Shown one piece after another: positions 24,874-33,802 of a stretch of DNA of 64,000 nucleotides. Source of the stretch: an uncultured Christensenellaceae bacterium (GTDB lineage: Bacteria > Bacillota > Clostridia > Christensenellales > Borkfalkiaceae); NCBI GenBank assembly GCA_910588645.1, contig CAJUOY010000003.1:35276-99275 (forward strand), written 5' to 3'. The notes below the pieces were generated by a model, which was not told the DNA's origin, searched no databases, and saw only the letters and a program-made list of their open reading frames with translations. Both the position numbers and the translations under genes were made by a program. Numbering within the stretch: the first letter of the stretch is position 1; each line of letters starts with the position of its first letter.

Positions 24874-27207
24874 ATGAAGAAAAAGATCGTACTTGCATCG
24901 ATCCTGGCGATTGTTATCAGCGTAGTCTGCGGCGTGTTCGCGGCTTGCTCGGGAGAGAAGCAAAAGATCACCTGGGACAACGGCGGACACAGCACCATCG
25001 TTGTTGAAGGTTACGAAACACTTCCTTCCGAATTGGAAGAAGGTACGGTTGTTACCTTTACCGTAACCCCTGAAAAGGGTTGGCAGGTATCGCAAGTTAT
25101 GGGTGCAACCGAAAAAGGCGGTAAGTATTCTTTCACCGTAAAGAAGAAAGCCGTTACGGTGACCGTCGCATTAAAAGAAATAGTTAAGAGCGTCGAAGTA
25201 ACAAAAGCTCCTACAAAGCTTTCTTATTTTGCAGGTGAAAAGGTTGATAAGACCGGTATGGAAGTTACCGCTCATTACGAAACCGGCAGATCGGCAGTTA
25301 TTACCGACTACGCCATAGCATATGAGAAGGGCGGCGAAGCATTTGCCCTCGGCGAAACCAAATATCTCGTTTCTTACAGTGAAAAAACCGCGGACGTTAA
25401 CCTCAACGAAGCCGTTGTAGGTAAAATTACGCTTAAACTCGAAGGAGGCGAATTATCCGCGGAAGATTATGCTAAATTGGAAGATCTTACCGGATTTAAC
25501 CACGACGAGAAGAAGGACGAGATCACCTGGACGTTCGATAAGGAATACGAAAGCGATTTCGCTGTTCCCACGCCCGTTAAGGTTGTAAACGGCACGCCTT
25601 TCCCTTTCAAAAATTGGAACAACGCTCCTAAGGGCATAATTGCAAAGGGAACCAAGGTTTCCGTTGTTCTTACTGCCAACTACGAGCCCAAGCTCCTTGA
25701 AATTTTCGGTATCGAGTTCTATTACAAGAACGTTAAGGAAGACGGCGCGGATGTTGCAGTTCCTTACCTTGCGATAAACGGTAACTTCGACGCGGCGGAA
25801 AGCGCTTACCTCTTCCTTTATGAGGGCAACGATTACGTCGAGCTCAAGGGCACACAGATCGAGAAGAAGGCCGGCACTAACGAATTCGACCTCGAATTCG
25901 ATTTGAGAGAACTCACTAAGGGCGGATATCCCGCAGTAACCACCACCGATGAAAACGGTAAAAAAGTTCCCGTTTACGAAGAGGACGGCGTTACCATCAA
26001 GCGTGAAGAGAATTTAGTTGAAGATCTCTTCAAGGGTAAGTGGATGGATATCAAATTCCGCGCACAGAACGGCGACAGAATAGAAACTCAGGAAATAGAC
26101 CTCAACAACTATCCTGAAAACTTTGTAACCTTGACCGATTCCATCGAAGCTCAGGTAGGCGAAAACTGGTACAGATTCGGTTACAAGACCTATTCTCCCA
26201 CGGCAGGCGTAAATCACCTCAAACTCGAATACCTTGATTACACTTATACCGGAACTAAGACCGGCATAACCTCAGGTTCTTCCCTTAAACTTGAAAACAG
26301 AGAATTCGACGTTCCCAAGGCAGAAGGCGAAGGCACCGAAAAGAAAACTCTTCCCGCACTTGTAATGAGCGTAGATTATACCGATTTCACCGGTGAAGCT
26401 ACGGCAGAGCAGGTAAGAGAAGGCGCGCTTGCGTTCATAAGAGATATGGAGCGCCTCGACGTATGGGGAACGGTTGCTATCAACAAGATGATTACGGTGG
26501 GCGAGCCTGTAACCAATGCCGCAGGACACAAAATATATACTTGCGAAATGGCTATCAGTATTGAAAATGCCGAACTCGGCATTGTAAACTTCTTCCACTT
26601 TGCAGACGGTTCCAACTTTACCAACGCTGTCATTGACAAGGAGAATAATACCCTTGATTCAAATGATCCCAACAATATATACAGGCTCAGGATTTATTCG
26701 TCCGGCGACTGGAAGAACGGACTTGTAGTAGTTGAATACGTTGATACACGTTCAACCACTTCTACAGACGTTAAACTTGTAGTTGAAGGAACGGGCGCGG
26801 AAGCGAAGCTTTATATGGTAGTTTCCGGTACCAGCGTGGGATTCACCAAGGCGGAACTCGAGGCTATGAATCATAACTTCGATTTGCAGCATAACCAGAA
26901 TGAAGGCGCTCCGAGTTGGGATATAGCAAGTAAAGATTTTGAAAAGACCATAACCGCAAAAGACGACGGTACTTGGGAAATCAAAGTAGATATTTCCGCT
27001 TTGCAGGCAAGTTTCTATACTACTCACTGCAAGCTTGCCGTTGGCGTGGTTTCCGGCGGAGCAGCAGACTTGAAGCCCGATAAGGATTCCTTCGTTGCCG
27101 AAGCAGTAGTTTATAACGGTAAATCGTTTGTTCTTTCGTATGCTAACGGCGGCGACAAGTTCTTTGGTTGCGTAGGTCTTACCGTAACCGACAACGCAAA
27201 CGCATAA
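24874..27207 (+). CDS. Large surface lipoprotein with Ig-like domains
   Basis: 777 residues with a lipoprotein signal (lipobox FAACS). After a short beta domain (about 30-105) comes a bacterial Ig-like domain (VTKAPTKLSYFAGEKVDKTGMEV, about 110-185), then about 590 residues of beta-rich sequence that I cannot assign. No catalytic motif is visible. It follows the second GH3 gene by 75 bases with an AAGGAG site and precedes a terminator, so it is probably the last gene of that unit. A glucan-binding or scaffold role at the cell surface is an inference from position. Confidence 0.82.
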   Translation: MKKKIVLASILAIVISVVCGVFAACSGEKQKITWDNGGHSTIVVEGYETLPSELEEGTVVTFTVTPEKGWQVSQVMGATEKGGKYSFTVKKKAVTVTVALKEIVKSVEVTKAPTKLSYFAGEKVDKTGMEVTAHYETGRSAVITDYAIAYEKGGEAFALGETKYLVSYSEKTADVNLNEAVVGKITLKLEGGELSAEDYAKLEDLTGFNHDEKKDEITWTFDKEYESDFAVPTPVKVVNGTPFPFKNWNNAPKGIIAKGTKVSVVLTANYEPKLLEIFGIEFYYKNVKEDGADVAVPYLAINGNFDAAESAYLFLYEGNDYVELKGTQIEKKAGTNEFDLEFDLRELTKGGYPAVTTTDENGKKVPVYEEDGVTIKREENLVEDLFKGKWMDIKFRAQNGDRIETQEIDLNNYPENFVTLTDSIEAQVGENWYRFGYKTYSPTAGVNHLKLEYLDYTYTGTKTGITSGSSLKLENREFDVPKAEGEGTEKKTLPALVMSVDYTDFTGEATAEQVREGALAFIRDMERLDVWGTVAINKMITVGEPVTNAAGHKIYTCEMAISIENAELGIVNFFHFADGSNFTNAVIDKENNTLDSNDPNNIYRLRIYSSGDWKNGLVVVEYVDTRSTTSTDVKLVVEGTGAEAKLYMVVSGTSVGFTKAELEAMNHNFDLQHNQNEGAPSWDIASKDFEKTITAKDDGTWEIKVDISALQASFYTTHCKLAVGVVSGGAADLKPDKDSFVAEAVVYNGKSFVLSYANGGDKFFGCVGLTVTDNANA

Positions 27208-27251
27208 AATAATTTTTAAAACAATTTCTCTCCAAAAAACATAACGTTTTT

Positions 27252-27282
27252 ACGCCTTCCTTGTAGCGGAAGGCGTTTTTTT
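27252..27282 (+). terminator. Terminator after the Ig-like lipoprotein gene
   Basis: ACGCCTTCC (27252-27260) pairs with GGAAGGCGT (27268-27276), loop TTGTAGC, then a run of seven T. Confidence 0.9.
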
Positions 27283-27357
27283 ACGTATTCGGCCCCAATA
27301 GTATCGTTTACGCGTCGACGGGGTTTTCAAAACATTAAAAAAAGTTACAAAATGCAA

Positions 27358-27407
27358 GTTAAAATTGTTTAATTTTAATTTTAATTTTAATTAATATGTT
27401 AAAATTG
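27358..27407 (+). repeat. AT-rich microsatellite flanked by a 10-base direct repeat
   Basis: GTTAAAATTG occurs at 27358-27367 and 27398-27407 (40-base step) around tandem AATTTT units. It lies in the leader or promoter region of the broken kinase gene. Confidence 0.55.
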
Positions 27408-27424
27408 ACTCAGGGATAAATGAG

Positions 27425-28344
27425 ATGAGCTTTTTTGACTTTTTTAAGATAGTTTACGACGAAGTTTTCGCTTTGCAGTTGTTGGCGATATCTTTTTCCA
27501 TCGTATGGGTGTTTTACGACTGGGAAAAGGACGGAAAAACTATTGCAATAGGAATAGCGCATATAGCGGGCACATTTACGGTTGGCACGCTGTTGAACTG
27601 GTTTTTGTTTGCGCTGTCTTCGGTTTGGCGCGGAGTTGCGGGAATTCACTTCCATATAGCCTGGCTTTTAACGATATTGATTTATTTAGGCTTATTCGAC
27701 AGAACTTACGTTACAAGCAGGCTCATTTCGGGGGCAACAGTATTTATTACCGTAATAGCTACCACCGATTTGGGGCGCGAGGTATTGGGGGTTATAAATT
27801 CGTCTCATAAGGGCGGATATTTTGAATTCGTCTGCTATTTTGCCGACGCGTTTATAGTAGGATTCAGTATATTGATTCGCAGATATTCATTGAAGCCTTA
27901 CAGCGATATACCTTTGGTCTCGGTTGTATTGATCATGGTCAATACTGTTGCTTCTACAGTTTTGATCATTGTAAAAACAGTGATGAAAATGCAGGAATCA
28001 TTAAATTTCGATCCTTATTATTGTTTGGTGCTTGCGGGTATTTATATAATTTCCGTCACAAGCTATATAATGGTTTATATTCACTGTAAAGTCCGTAAAG
28101 AAAAAACAACGTTGGAAGTTCAGAATAAGCTGTTGGAGGCCGATAAGCAAATGCTTGTCATTTCCGGGCAGGCCATAGAGGAAATGCGCGCGTTGCGCCA
28201 CGACATGAAGAACCAACATAAAGTTATGGAGCTTATGTTGAGTGAAAACCGCTATGACGATTTGAAAAATATTTCGAATCTGTAGACGAAAAGTTATATC
28301 AATCTACAATAAACGAATTTATAAATTGCGGCAATTCTCAATAA
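27425..28344 (+). pseudogene. Truncated, frameshifted GHKL sensor kinase
   Basis: The first 286 codons encode six or so membrane helices and the phospho-acceptor region (MRALRHDMKNQHKVME), like the intact kinase at 20.1 kb, but the frame stops at 28285. One extra A in the A5 run at 28265-28269 would restore it: translation would go on as KYFESVDEKLYQ ... FINCGN, family-typical sequence, to about 28338. There kinase sequence ends and GH3 sequence begins, so the whole ATP-binding domain is gone. No regulator follows. The kinase cannot work; the membrane part could still be made. Confidence 0.75.
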
Positions 28345-29983
28345 GTACGAGGGCAGCGATACTTCCGTAACTTACGTTTCGAGAAGCAACTGGACGGGTA
28401 CTCTTCCCAAGGCCAAAATAGTCGTTTCGGTAACGGATAAGATGTTTGCCGATTTGCAGAGGCAAAAGGCTATATCCGAAAATCCCGAGGCGGAAAAGCA
28501 TAAGTACGGACAAAATAACGGAATGACTTTGGCAATGCTCCGCGGAAAGGAATACGATGACGAAGACTGGGATAAACTTCTCGACCAGATGACGTTTGAA
28601 GATCAGTCCTTTCTCTTGACAAACGGAATGTACACCACGGTATATTTGGAGTCTGTCGTAAAACCCGATACCAAGGATTACGACGGCCCCACCGGCGTCG
28701 TAGGCTCCAAGGGCGGGCTGTCTATGCCCAGCGAAGGTATCTGGGCGTCGTCGTTCAATAACGAACTGATTGAAAAGGTCGGAGAAATGCTTGCCGAGGA
28801 CGCGCGGGCGTTGGGTTACAGCTCGCTGTATGCAAATGCAATAAACATTCACAGAATGCCGTTCGGCGGGCGCTCGCACGAGTATTTTTCGGAGGATCCA
28901 TATCTTACGGCCATTGCTGCTGTATATGAAATCCGCGGAATACTGTCCAAGGGCGTAATAGCAAACGTAAAGCACATTGCGTTCAATGATCAGGAAGATC
29001 ACAGGGCGGGCGGAAGCGTTTGGCTGAACGAACAGGAAGCGCGTGAAATTATGCTGCTGCCCTTCGAATACGCCCTCTCTTCAAAGGAAGGTATGGGCAA
29101 CGCTCACGCGGTAATGTCCGCGATGAACCGTATAGGAACGGACTGGGTGGGCGCAAATACAAATCTGCTTGTAAACATTATGCGCGGCGAATGGGATTTC
29201 GATGGCTATTGCATAACTGATATGGCGGCGTCCAATACGGCGTACATTATGAACTTCCAGGACGGTATTGCCCGCGGTACGGATATATACCTCGGAAGCG
29301 GCGAACATATAGGGCTCGGCAGCAGAGTTACCGTCGGCAACGGGGAGAGAATAACGTTGTATGCCGAATGGCTTAAAAGATTGGACGGCGACGATCTTCT
29401 TTTCAGCGAGATTGCTCCAAACACTCTTTCGCTGACGGGATACCGCGGCAGGGGCGACGTAAATCCTTTCGTTATACCTTCCGAAATAGAGGGTAAACAA
29501 GTAATTGAAATTGCAAGCTCTTTTACCACAAATATGCCAAGCGGAAGGCTTACGGCAGACACGCTTGTTTTGCCGAATACAATTAAAAAGGTTGCGGGCA
29601 ACAGCTTTTTGCATTCCGCTTTTTCTGAGATCTATTTTTCGGATAACATAGAGGAAGTATCAGAAAAAGCTTTTCCCTATAATTTCAAAACCTATCATAT
29701 TAATGCGGTTTTGCCGCCATGTTTTCAGGCGGTGAACAACAGCGTTTTGCTTGCCGACAATATGGACAGGTTGATACTCAACGCCGAAAATAAAAAACTG
29801 ATATTTTTCTCGGGCTGCAGTACGGCATACGGGCTTGTCAGTCCTGCAATGGATTTCATGTTCGGCAAAGAATATACAGTGTTTAATATGGGTATGAACG
29901 GCGATATCAACGGGGCGTTCCAGTTGAAAATAATAATCAACTACCTCGGCGAAAGGAATAAAAAAGCTTACGGGATATTATGA
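28340..29983 (+). pseudogene. Chimeric remnant: GH3 catalytic domain joined to LRR/SGNH sequence
   Basis: Frame open from 28325, first ATG at 28442. From NKYEGSD (28340) to about 29300 it matches the catalytic half of the swapped-type GH3 proteins (YVSRSNW, QMTFEDQ, NIHRMPFGGRSHEYFSEDP, CITDMAASN with the nucleophile Asp), but the preceding domains and the anchors are missing. It then changes to an InlB-repeat-like turn (ERITLYAEWL), an LRR_5-type stretch (LPNTIKKVAGNSF ... SEKAFP) and the start of an SGNH domain (LIFFSGCSTAYGL ... VFNMGMNGD). The frame ends at 29983 after an A6 run. Either deletions fused three genes, or the assembly is chimeric. Confidence 0.7.
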
Positions 29984-30257
29984 CGAAATAAGCGATAAGG
30001 GCGGCAGAGTTTGCTTTTCTTACGCGCCCGTAAATATCAGCTCGAGGACGGGTACCGAAATAAGGGACAAGGGCTTCGAGTTTGCGGAAAAGATTGAAAA
30101 AATGCTGTTGCCCTACGGATATGTGCCGATTTATAAGGTTGAAGACTATATGTACAAGGGCAGATACTTCTTCGATTCCGATTATCATTTAAACGATCTC
30201 GTAGCGGCGCTCAGAACCGAACAACTGATAAAAGATCTGAAAGCGGCGGGGGTATGA
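29960..30257 (+). pseudogene. C-terminal fragment of an SGNH acyltransferase/esterase-like protein
   Basis: Removing one A from the A6 run at 29960-29965 continues the upstream frame as KLTGYYDEISDKGGRV, then VCFSYAPVN and ends FDSDYHLNDLVAAL-RTEQLIKDL, typical of the SGNH partner of MBOAT enzymes, with a DxxH-type motif (SDYHL). About 150 residues of the central SGNH fold seem to be missing at the joint near 29955. The stop overlaps the ATG of the next small gene (ATGA), so the original operon SGNH, small protein, MBOAT is preserved at this end. Confidence 0.65.
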
Positions 30258-30466
30258 TTATGGAAAGCGTTATATTGACTAATCCTGCGATAATTATCGG
30301 TTTTATAATTTCTTTGGCGCTGTGCCTTTTTGCTATCTTCAAAAAAACGCATATTTCGATAACGTCGATTTCGGCGGCTACATTTGTGTTAACCGTGACA
30401 TATGCCCTGCTTAAAGGCGCGGAACTGTATGAAACGGGCGCGGTTGCGGCGGTATTTTCATATTGA
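30254..30466 (+). CDS. Small two-helix membrane protein of the MBOAT operon
   Basis: 70 residues with two hydrophobic segments (about 8-27 and 36-57). Start overlaps the stop of the SGNH remnant. A second in-frame ATG two codons later is possible. The position between SGNH and MBOAT genes suggests a helper subunit of the acyl-transfer machine, much as DltX accompanies DltB and DltD. That analogy is inference; I see no sequence match. Confidence 0.65.
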   Translation: MIMESVILTNPAIIIGFIISLALCLFAIFKKTHISITSISAATFVLTVTYALLKGAELYETGAVAAVFSY

Positions 30467-30500
30467 ATATGTTGCCGCACTGGAAAAAGGGAGGGGACAA

Positions 30501-31979
30501 ATGAACTTCAATTCCTGGCAGTTTCTTGTTTTTTTTTCGTTGGTTGTGCTACTGTATTGGGTTCTGCCGCATAAGGCGCGCTGGGCTATGCTGTTGATAG
30601 CTTCGTATATATTTTATATGAGCTGGAATGTTTGGCTTATCATACTTATAATGATAACCACAATTACGGCGTACGGGTTTGCTATCGGTATAGAACGCAC
30701 TCGGAATATTAAGTTGAAAAAGCTATTTTTAGCGATTACCCCCATAATATGCCTCGGTCTTTTGATATTTTTCAAGTATATTAACTTTATTTTGGAAAGC
30801 GCAATCGGCGTTATAAGACTTTTCGGCGGCGCTTCTGACGATATAGTTTTAAATATAATTTTACCGGTGGGCATATCGTTTTATACTTTTCAGACACTGT
30901 CGTACGTGGTCGAAGTGTATTGGGGTAAATTTAAAGCGGAGCAGCATTTCGGGTACTTTGCTCTCTATGTGGCTTACTTCCCGCAGCTTGTCGCAGGGCC
31001 GATAGAAAAGCCCCAGACGCTGCTGCCTCAGCTCAGACAGGAACAAAAATTCAACGAAGAGTATCTTCTCGAAGGCGGAAAGTGGTTGCTGTCGGGCTTC
31101 TTCCGTAAATGCGTTGTGACCGATTTCTGCGGCATATTCGTGAACAAAGTTTATTCTGGCTTAGGCGTCTCGAGCGGACTTGCCGTCTTTATAGCTAGCG
31201 GACTTTTTCTGATACAAATATACAACGACTTTGCGGGATATTCTGAGATAGCGCTGGGCGCCGCAAGACTTATGGGCGTTCAGCTGAGTAAGAATTTTGA
31301 CAAGCCGCTTACCTCTACAAGTTATACGGAGTTTTTCCGTAGGTGGCACATAACCTTGAACCAATGGTTCACGCAATACGTTTACATACCTTTGGGCGGC
31401 AACAGAAAGGGCACCGCAAGAAAGATAATAAACACTTTGATAGTGTTCGCTTTGTGCGGACTTTGGCACGGCGCAAACTGGACTTTCGTAATTTGGGGCG
31501 TTGTCGCGGGGGTTATGATAAGCTTGGAGACTTTGCTTAGAAAACCATTTTCAAAGCTGTGCGAAAAAGCCAAAATAGATCCGGAAAATCCCGCCATCAA
31601 ATTGTTGCGACAGTCGTTGATATTTTTATTGTTTACCTTTAACGGCGTGCTGTTCAGAGCGCAGAATTTAGCGGAAGTCGGTTTAGCGTTCAGACAGATG
31701 TTTACCTCTTGGGATACTTTGGAAAACACGATGAGCGACCTCGGAATAAACGCTTTGCAGATAATCCAACTTGCGATATTCATTACGGCAATGGTAATGG
31801 CGTACAAGTTGCCGCAGGCAGGTAATGCAGGCAATGAAAAGCCGTTGCCTTTATCGTGCGCTACAACTGCGGCGGACAATATCTCTGTGTTTATATACGG
31901 AATAATTGCCGTAATGCTTTGCTGGCTTGGGCTCATCGCTATGGGCGATTCAAGCGCGTTCCAGTATTTCCAATTCTGA
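30501..31979 (+). CDS. MBOAT family O-acyltransferase (AlgI/DltB-like)
   Basis: 492 residues, polytopic (about ten helices). Has the MBOAT core: SYTEFFRRWHITLNQWF, YIPLGGNRKG and the catalytic His323 in GLWHGANWTFVIWG. Transfers an acyl group across the membrane to a surface polymer together with an SGNH partner. The ATG at 30501 has a GGGAGGGG site; an earlier in-frame ATG would overlap the small protein gene and adds nothing conserved. The gene is intact although its SGNH partner upstream is broken, so it may rely on another SGNH protein or be losing function. Confidence 0.92.
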   Translation: MNFNSWQFLVFFSLVVLLYWVLPHKARWAMLLIASYIFYMSWNVWLIILIMITTITAYGFAIGIERTRNIKLKKLFLAITPIICLGLLIFFKYINFILESAIGVIRLFGGASDDIVLNIILPVGISFYTFQTLSYVVEVYWGKFKAEQHFGYFALYVAYFPQLVAGPIEKPQTLLPQLRQEQKFNEEYLLEGGKWLLSGFFRKCVVTDFCGIFVNKVYSGLGVSSGLAVFIASGLFLIQIYNDFAGYSEIALGAARLMGVQLSKNFDKPLTSTSYTEFFRRWHITLNQWFTQYVYIPLGGNRKGTARKIINTLIVFALCGLWHGANWTFVIWGVVAGVMISLETLLRKPFSKLCEKAKIDPENPAIKLLRQSLIFLLFTFNGVLFRAQNLAEVGLAFRQMFTSWDTLENTMSDLGINALQIIQLAIFITAMVMAYKLPQAGNAGNEKPLPLSCATTAADNISVFIYGIIAVMLCWLGLIAMGDSSAFQYFQF

Positions 31980-31989
31980 CATTCTTTCG

Positions 31990-32030
31990 GCCGAATTGAT
32001 ATTAATTCAATTCGGCTTTATTATTTTTCC
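31990..32030 (+). terminator. Terminator after the MBOAT gene
   Basis: GCCGAATTGA (31990-31999) pairs with TCAATTCGGC (32007-32016), loop TATTAAT, followed by TTTATTATTTTT. Confidence 0.88.
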
Positions 32031-32041
32031 TGTGAAACCCG

Positions 32042-32070
32042 TTGACGATTGCGGCCGTCTTTGATAAAAT
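32042..32070 (+). promoter_or_regulatory. Promoter of the alpha/beta hydrolase gene at 32.1 kb
   Basis: TTGACG (32042-32047), 17 bases, TAAAAT (32065-32070). Confidence 0.65.
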
Positions 32071-32117
32071 AATTGTGCGTTTTTTTATAAAACGGATTTT
32101 ACGTTATGGGCGAAAAA

Positions 32118-32663
32118 ATGAATATTGATTTTTACGGCGCGGGAAATGATTGCGTCTTAATATTTACGGGGCTGGGCGGCGAGATAAAAGGATTTGAAAA
32201 TAAATACGTTAAATCGGCCGAACTGATAAATAAGGAATACGGGTACTCCGTATTTGTCGCGGGCGTTCCCGAGGATTGCTGGTCTCGTCCGCAGGAAGTA
32301 TTCGGAACAGCGGCGGAATACGTAATTAATAAACTCAATCCCGGGAAGATGTACGTTTTCGGCAATTCCGCAGGGGCAAGTCTTGCTATCTGGTATTCGC
32401 ATTTATATCCCGTTATCAAAAAGATATTGGCGGTTAATCCCGTCTTGAATTTGAATTACCACAGGACAAAGGAGGGCGTCGAAAATTTTTCCGGCGAGAA
32501 AATGTTTATCAAAGTCGGCGAATTAGATCCTTGCGCAGTTTGGTTAAATGCTTTGCCGCAAAAAGAAAATTTGCATAAGGAAATACTTAAAGGCATTGAC
32601 CATACTTTTACTGGCAGGATAGACGAGTTTATTTCGTTGCCCGTTAAAACTTTATTAGGTTAA
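32118..32663 (+). CDS. Small alpha/beta hydrolase
   Basis: 181 residues from the ATG at 32118 (four codons longer from 32106; neither start has a good ribosome site). Nucleophile elbow GNSAGA near residue 81, candidate acid Asp in GELDPC and His in GIDHTF complete a catalytic triad. No signal peptide, so cytoplasmic. Substrate unknown. Own promoter, followed by the riboflavin-controlled gene, so probably a single-gene unit. Confidence 0.82.
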   Translation: MNIDFYGAGNDCVLIFTGLGGEIKGFENKYVKSAELINKEYGYSVFVAGVPEDCWSRPQEVFGTAAEYVINKLNPGKMYVFGNSAGASLAIWYSHLYPVIKKILAVNPVLNLNYHRTKEGVENFSGEKMFIKVGELDPCAVWLNALPQKENLHKEILKGIDHTFTGRIDEFISLPVKTLLG

Positions 32664-32708
32664 TATAAAAGAGTGCAAAGGTAAAGCATATTTTATCAAA
32701 CGATTTGC

Positions 32709-32737
32709 TTGACAAGCCGTTTTACGTTGAATATAAT
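32709..32737 (+). promoter_or_regulatory. Consensus promoter of the FMN-riboswitch/ribU transcript
   Basis: TTGACA (32709-32714), 17 bases, TATAAT (32732-32737): both hexamers are perfect. Transcription should begin near 32744, just before the riboswitch. Confidence 0.88.
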
Positions 32738-32757
32738 AAAAATACAATTTAAAGTTA

Positions 32758-32867
32758 TTCTTTGGGGCGGGGTGCAATTCCCCACCGGTGGTAAAGTCCA
32801 CGACGGCCGTAAGGCCCTGAACGGGTGAAATTCCCGTACCGACGGTACAGTCCGGATGATAAAAGAA
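32758..32867 (+). ncRNA. FMN riboswitch (RFN element)
   Basis: Contains the conserved RFN blocks GGGGCGGGGTGCAATTCCCC, ACCGGTGGT, AGTCCACGA, CCCTGAACGGGTGAAATTCC and GACGGTACAGTCCGGATG, with the P1 closing helix TTCTTT/AAAGAA. Binding of FMN would favour the terminator just downstream and lower ribU expression. Confidence 0.96.
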
Positions 32868-32890
32868 GATTAAAGCGTTTTTTCGTTTTG

Positions 32891-32916
32891 CGCCCCGATA
32901 TTTTCGGGGCGTTTTT
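32891..32916 (+). terminator. Terminator of the FMN riboswitch expression platform
   Basis: CGCCCCGA (32891-32898) pairs with TCGGGGCG (32904-32911), then five T, placed between aptamer and ribU start as expected for transcription attenuation. Confidence 0.9.
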
Positions 32917-32965
32917 AAATACAAAGAACAACTTTAAAAATAAATTTTCAAGAGGTGTTTTTTGT

Positions 32966-33721
32966 ATGGAACAGACCAATGATGCTTGCGAAGAAGTTGC
33001 CGTAAGTAGCGCGGCGGAAGCAGTTGAGACGGCGGGCGAGCCGGCATCGCAGGCTAAGAGCCAAAAAGTAAAGGACGCGTTCAAGCACTACTTTACTGCG
33101 ACGCGCATTTCGTATATGGCGCTATTTACCGCGCTTGCTTACGTCTTGTATTTGCCTTATCTCGAGTTTTCGCTTATCCCCGCTGTACCCTTTCTTAAAG
33201 TGGATTTCTCCAATTCGTTCGTGTTGATTGCGGGATTCTCTCTCGGCCCGGTTGCGGGCGTTATAGTGGGTGTTTTGAAAGAACTTATACACTGGGCGAC
33301 GTTCTCATCAACAGGCGGCGTAGGCGAAGCTGCAAACATACTGATAATGCTCCCTTATATTCTTGTGCCGTCGTTGCTTTATAAAAAGTACAAAGGCATT
33401 AAGGCCGTACTCGTCGTACTTGCCGGTTGTTGCGTATTGCAGGCCGTTTGGTCTATCCCCGTAAATTATTTATTGACCTTCCCGTTCTTTGCGACGCTCT
33501 TTCATATGTGCGACACCTGGGCGGAAGGTATGCAGTACTATCTCTCGGTATGGTATTGGGCAGTTCTTTTCAACTTAATTAAAACCGTGCTTGTCACCGT
33601 TGCCGTAGTGTTGCTTTATAAGCCCTTATCGCGCCTTATAAAAATTACGAACGCAAAGTTCGAGAAGTTAAATCAGAAAAGGCGGGACGCTAAAAAGGGC
33701 GTTCGGGCAAAAGAAATTTAA
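32966..33721 (+). CDS. ribU: Riboflavin ECF transporter substrate-binding subunit RibU
   Basis: 251 residues with about six helices. Family features: VPFLKVDFSNSFVLIAGFSLGPVAGVIVG and KELIHW. An N-terminal cytoplasmic extension of about 45 Ala/Glu-rich residues and a basic C-terminal tail (KLNQKRRDAKK) are longer than usual. The ATG at 32966 has AGAGGTG upstream and lies after the riboswitch terminator. The energising EcfAAT module is not in the window. The FMN riboswitch makes the riboflavin assignment firm. Confidence 0.93.
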   Translation: MEQTNDACEEVAVSSAAEAVETAGEPASQAKSQKVKDAFKHYFTATRISYMALFTALAYVLYLPYLEFSLIPAVPFLKVDFSNSFVLIAGFSLGPVAGVIVGVLKELIHWATFSSTGGVGEAANILIMLPYILVPSLLYKKYKGIKAVLVVLAGCCVLQAVWSIPVNYLLTFPFFATLFHMCDTWAEGMQYYLSVWYWAVLFNLIKTVLVTVAVVLLYKPLSRLIKITNAKFEKLNQKRRDAKKGVRAKEI

Positions 33722-33765
33722 AGCTTAATATAATCACTTAATTTAAAGAAATTAATTTTAATTTA

Positions 33766-33794
33766 TTGCAAAATACCGTCGTACGGGTTATAAT
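33766..33794 (+). promoter_or_regulatory. Promoter of the tsaE-tsaB-rimI cluster (leaderless)
   Basis: TTGCAA (33766-33771), 17 bases, TATAAT (33789-33794). The tsaE ATG at 33803 is 8 bases after the -10 box, so transcription starts at or next to the start codon. Confidence 0.75.
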
Positions 33795-33802
33795 GTACTC
33801 GT

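Noticed and set aside
27367..27395. AATTTT tandem units considered as a CRISPR or mobile-element end
   Set aside because: Simple six-base repeats without spacers, terminal inverted repeats or nearby cas/transposase genes.
29300..29480. InlB-like turn and LRR stretch considered as a natural GH3 C-terminal domain
   Set aside because: The intact GH3 paralogues end in a helical segment and membrane anchor instead, and the following SGNH part belongs with the MBOAT operon.
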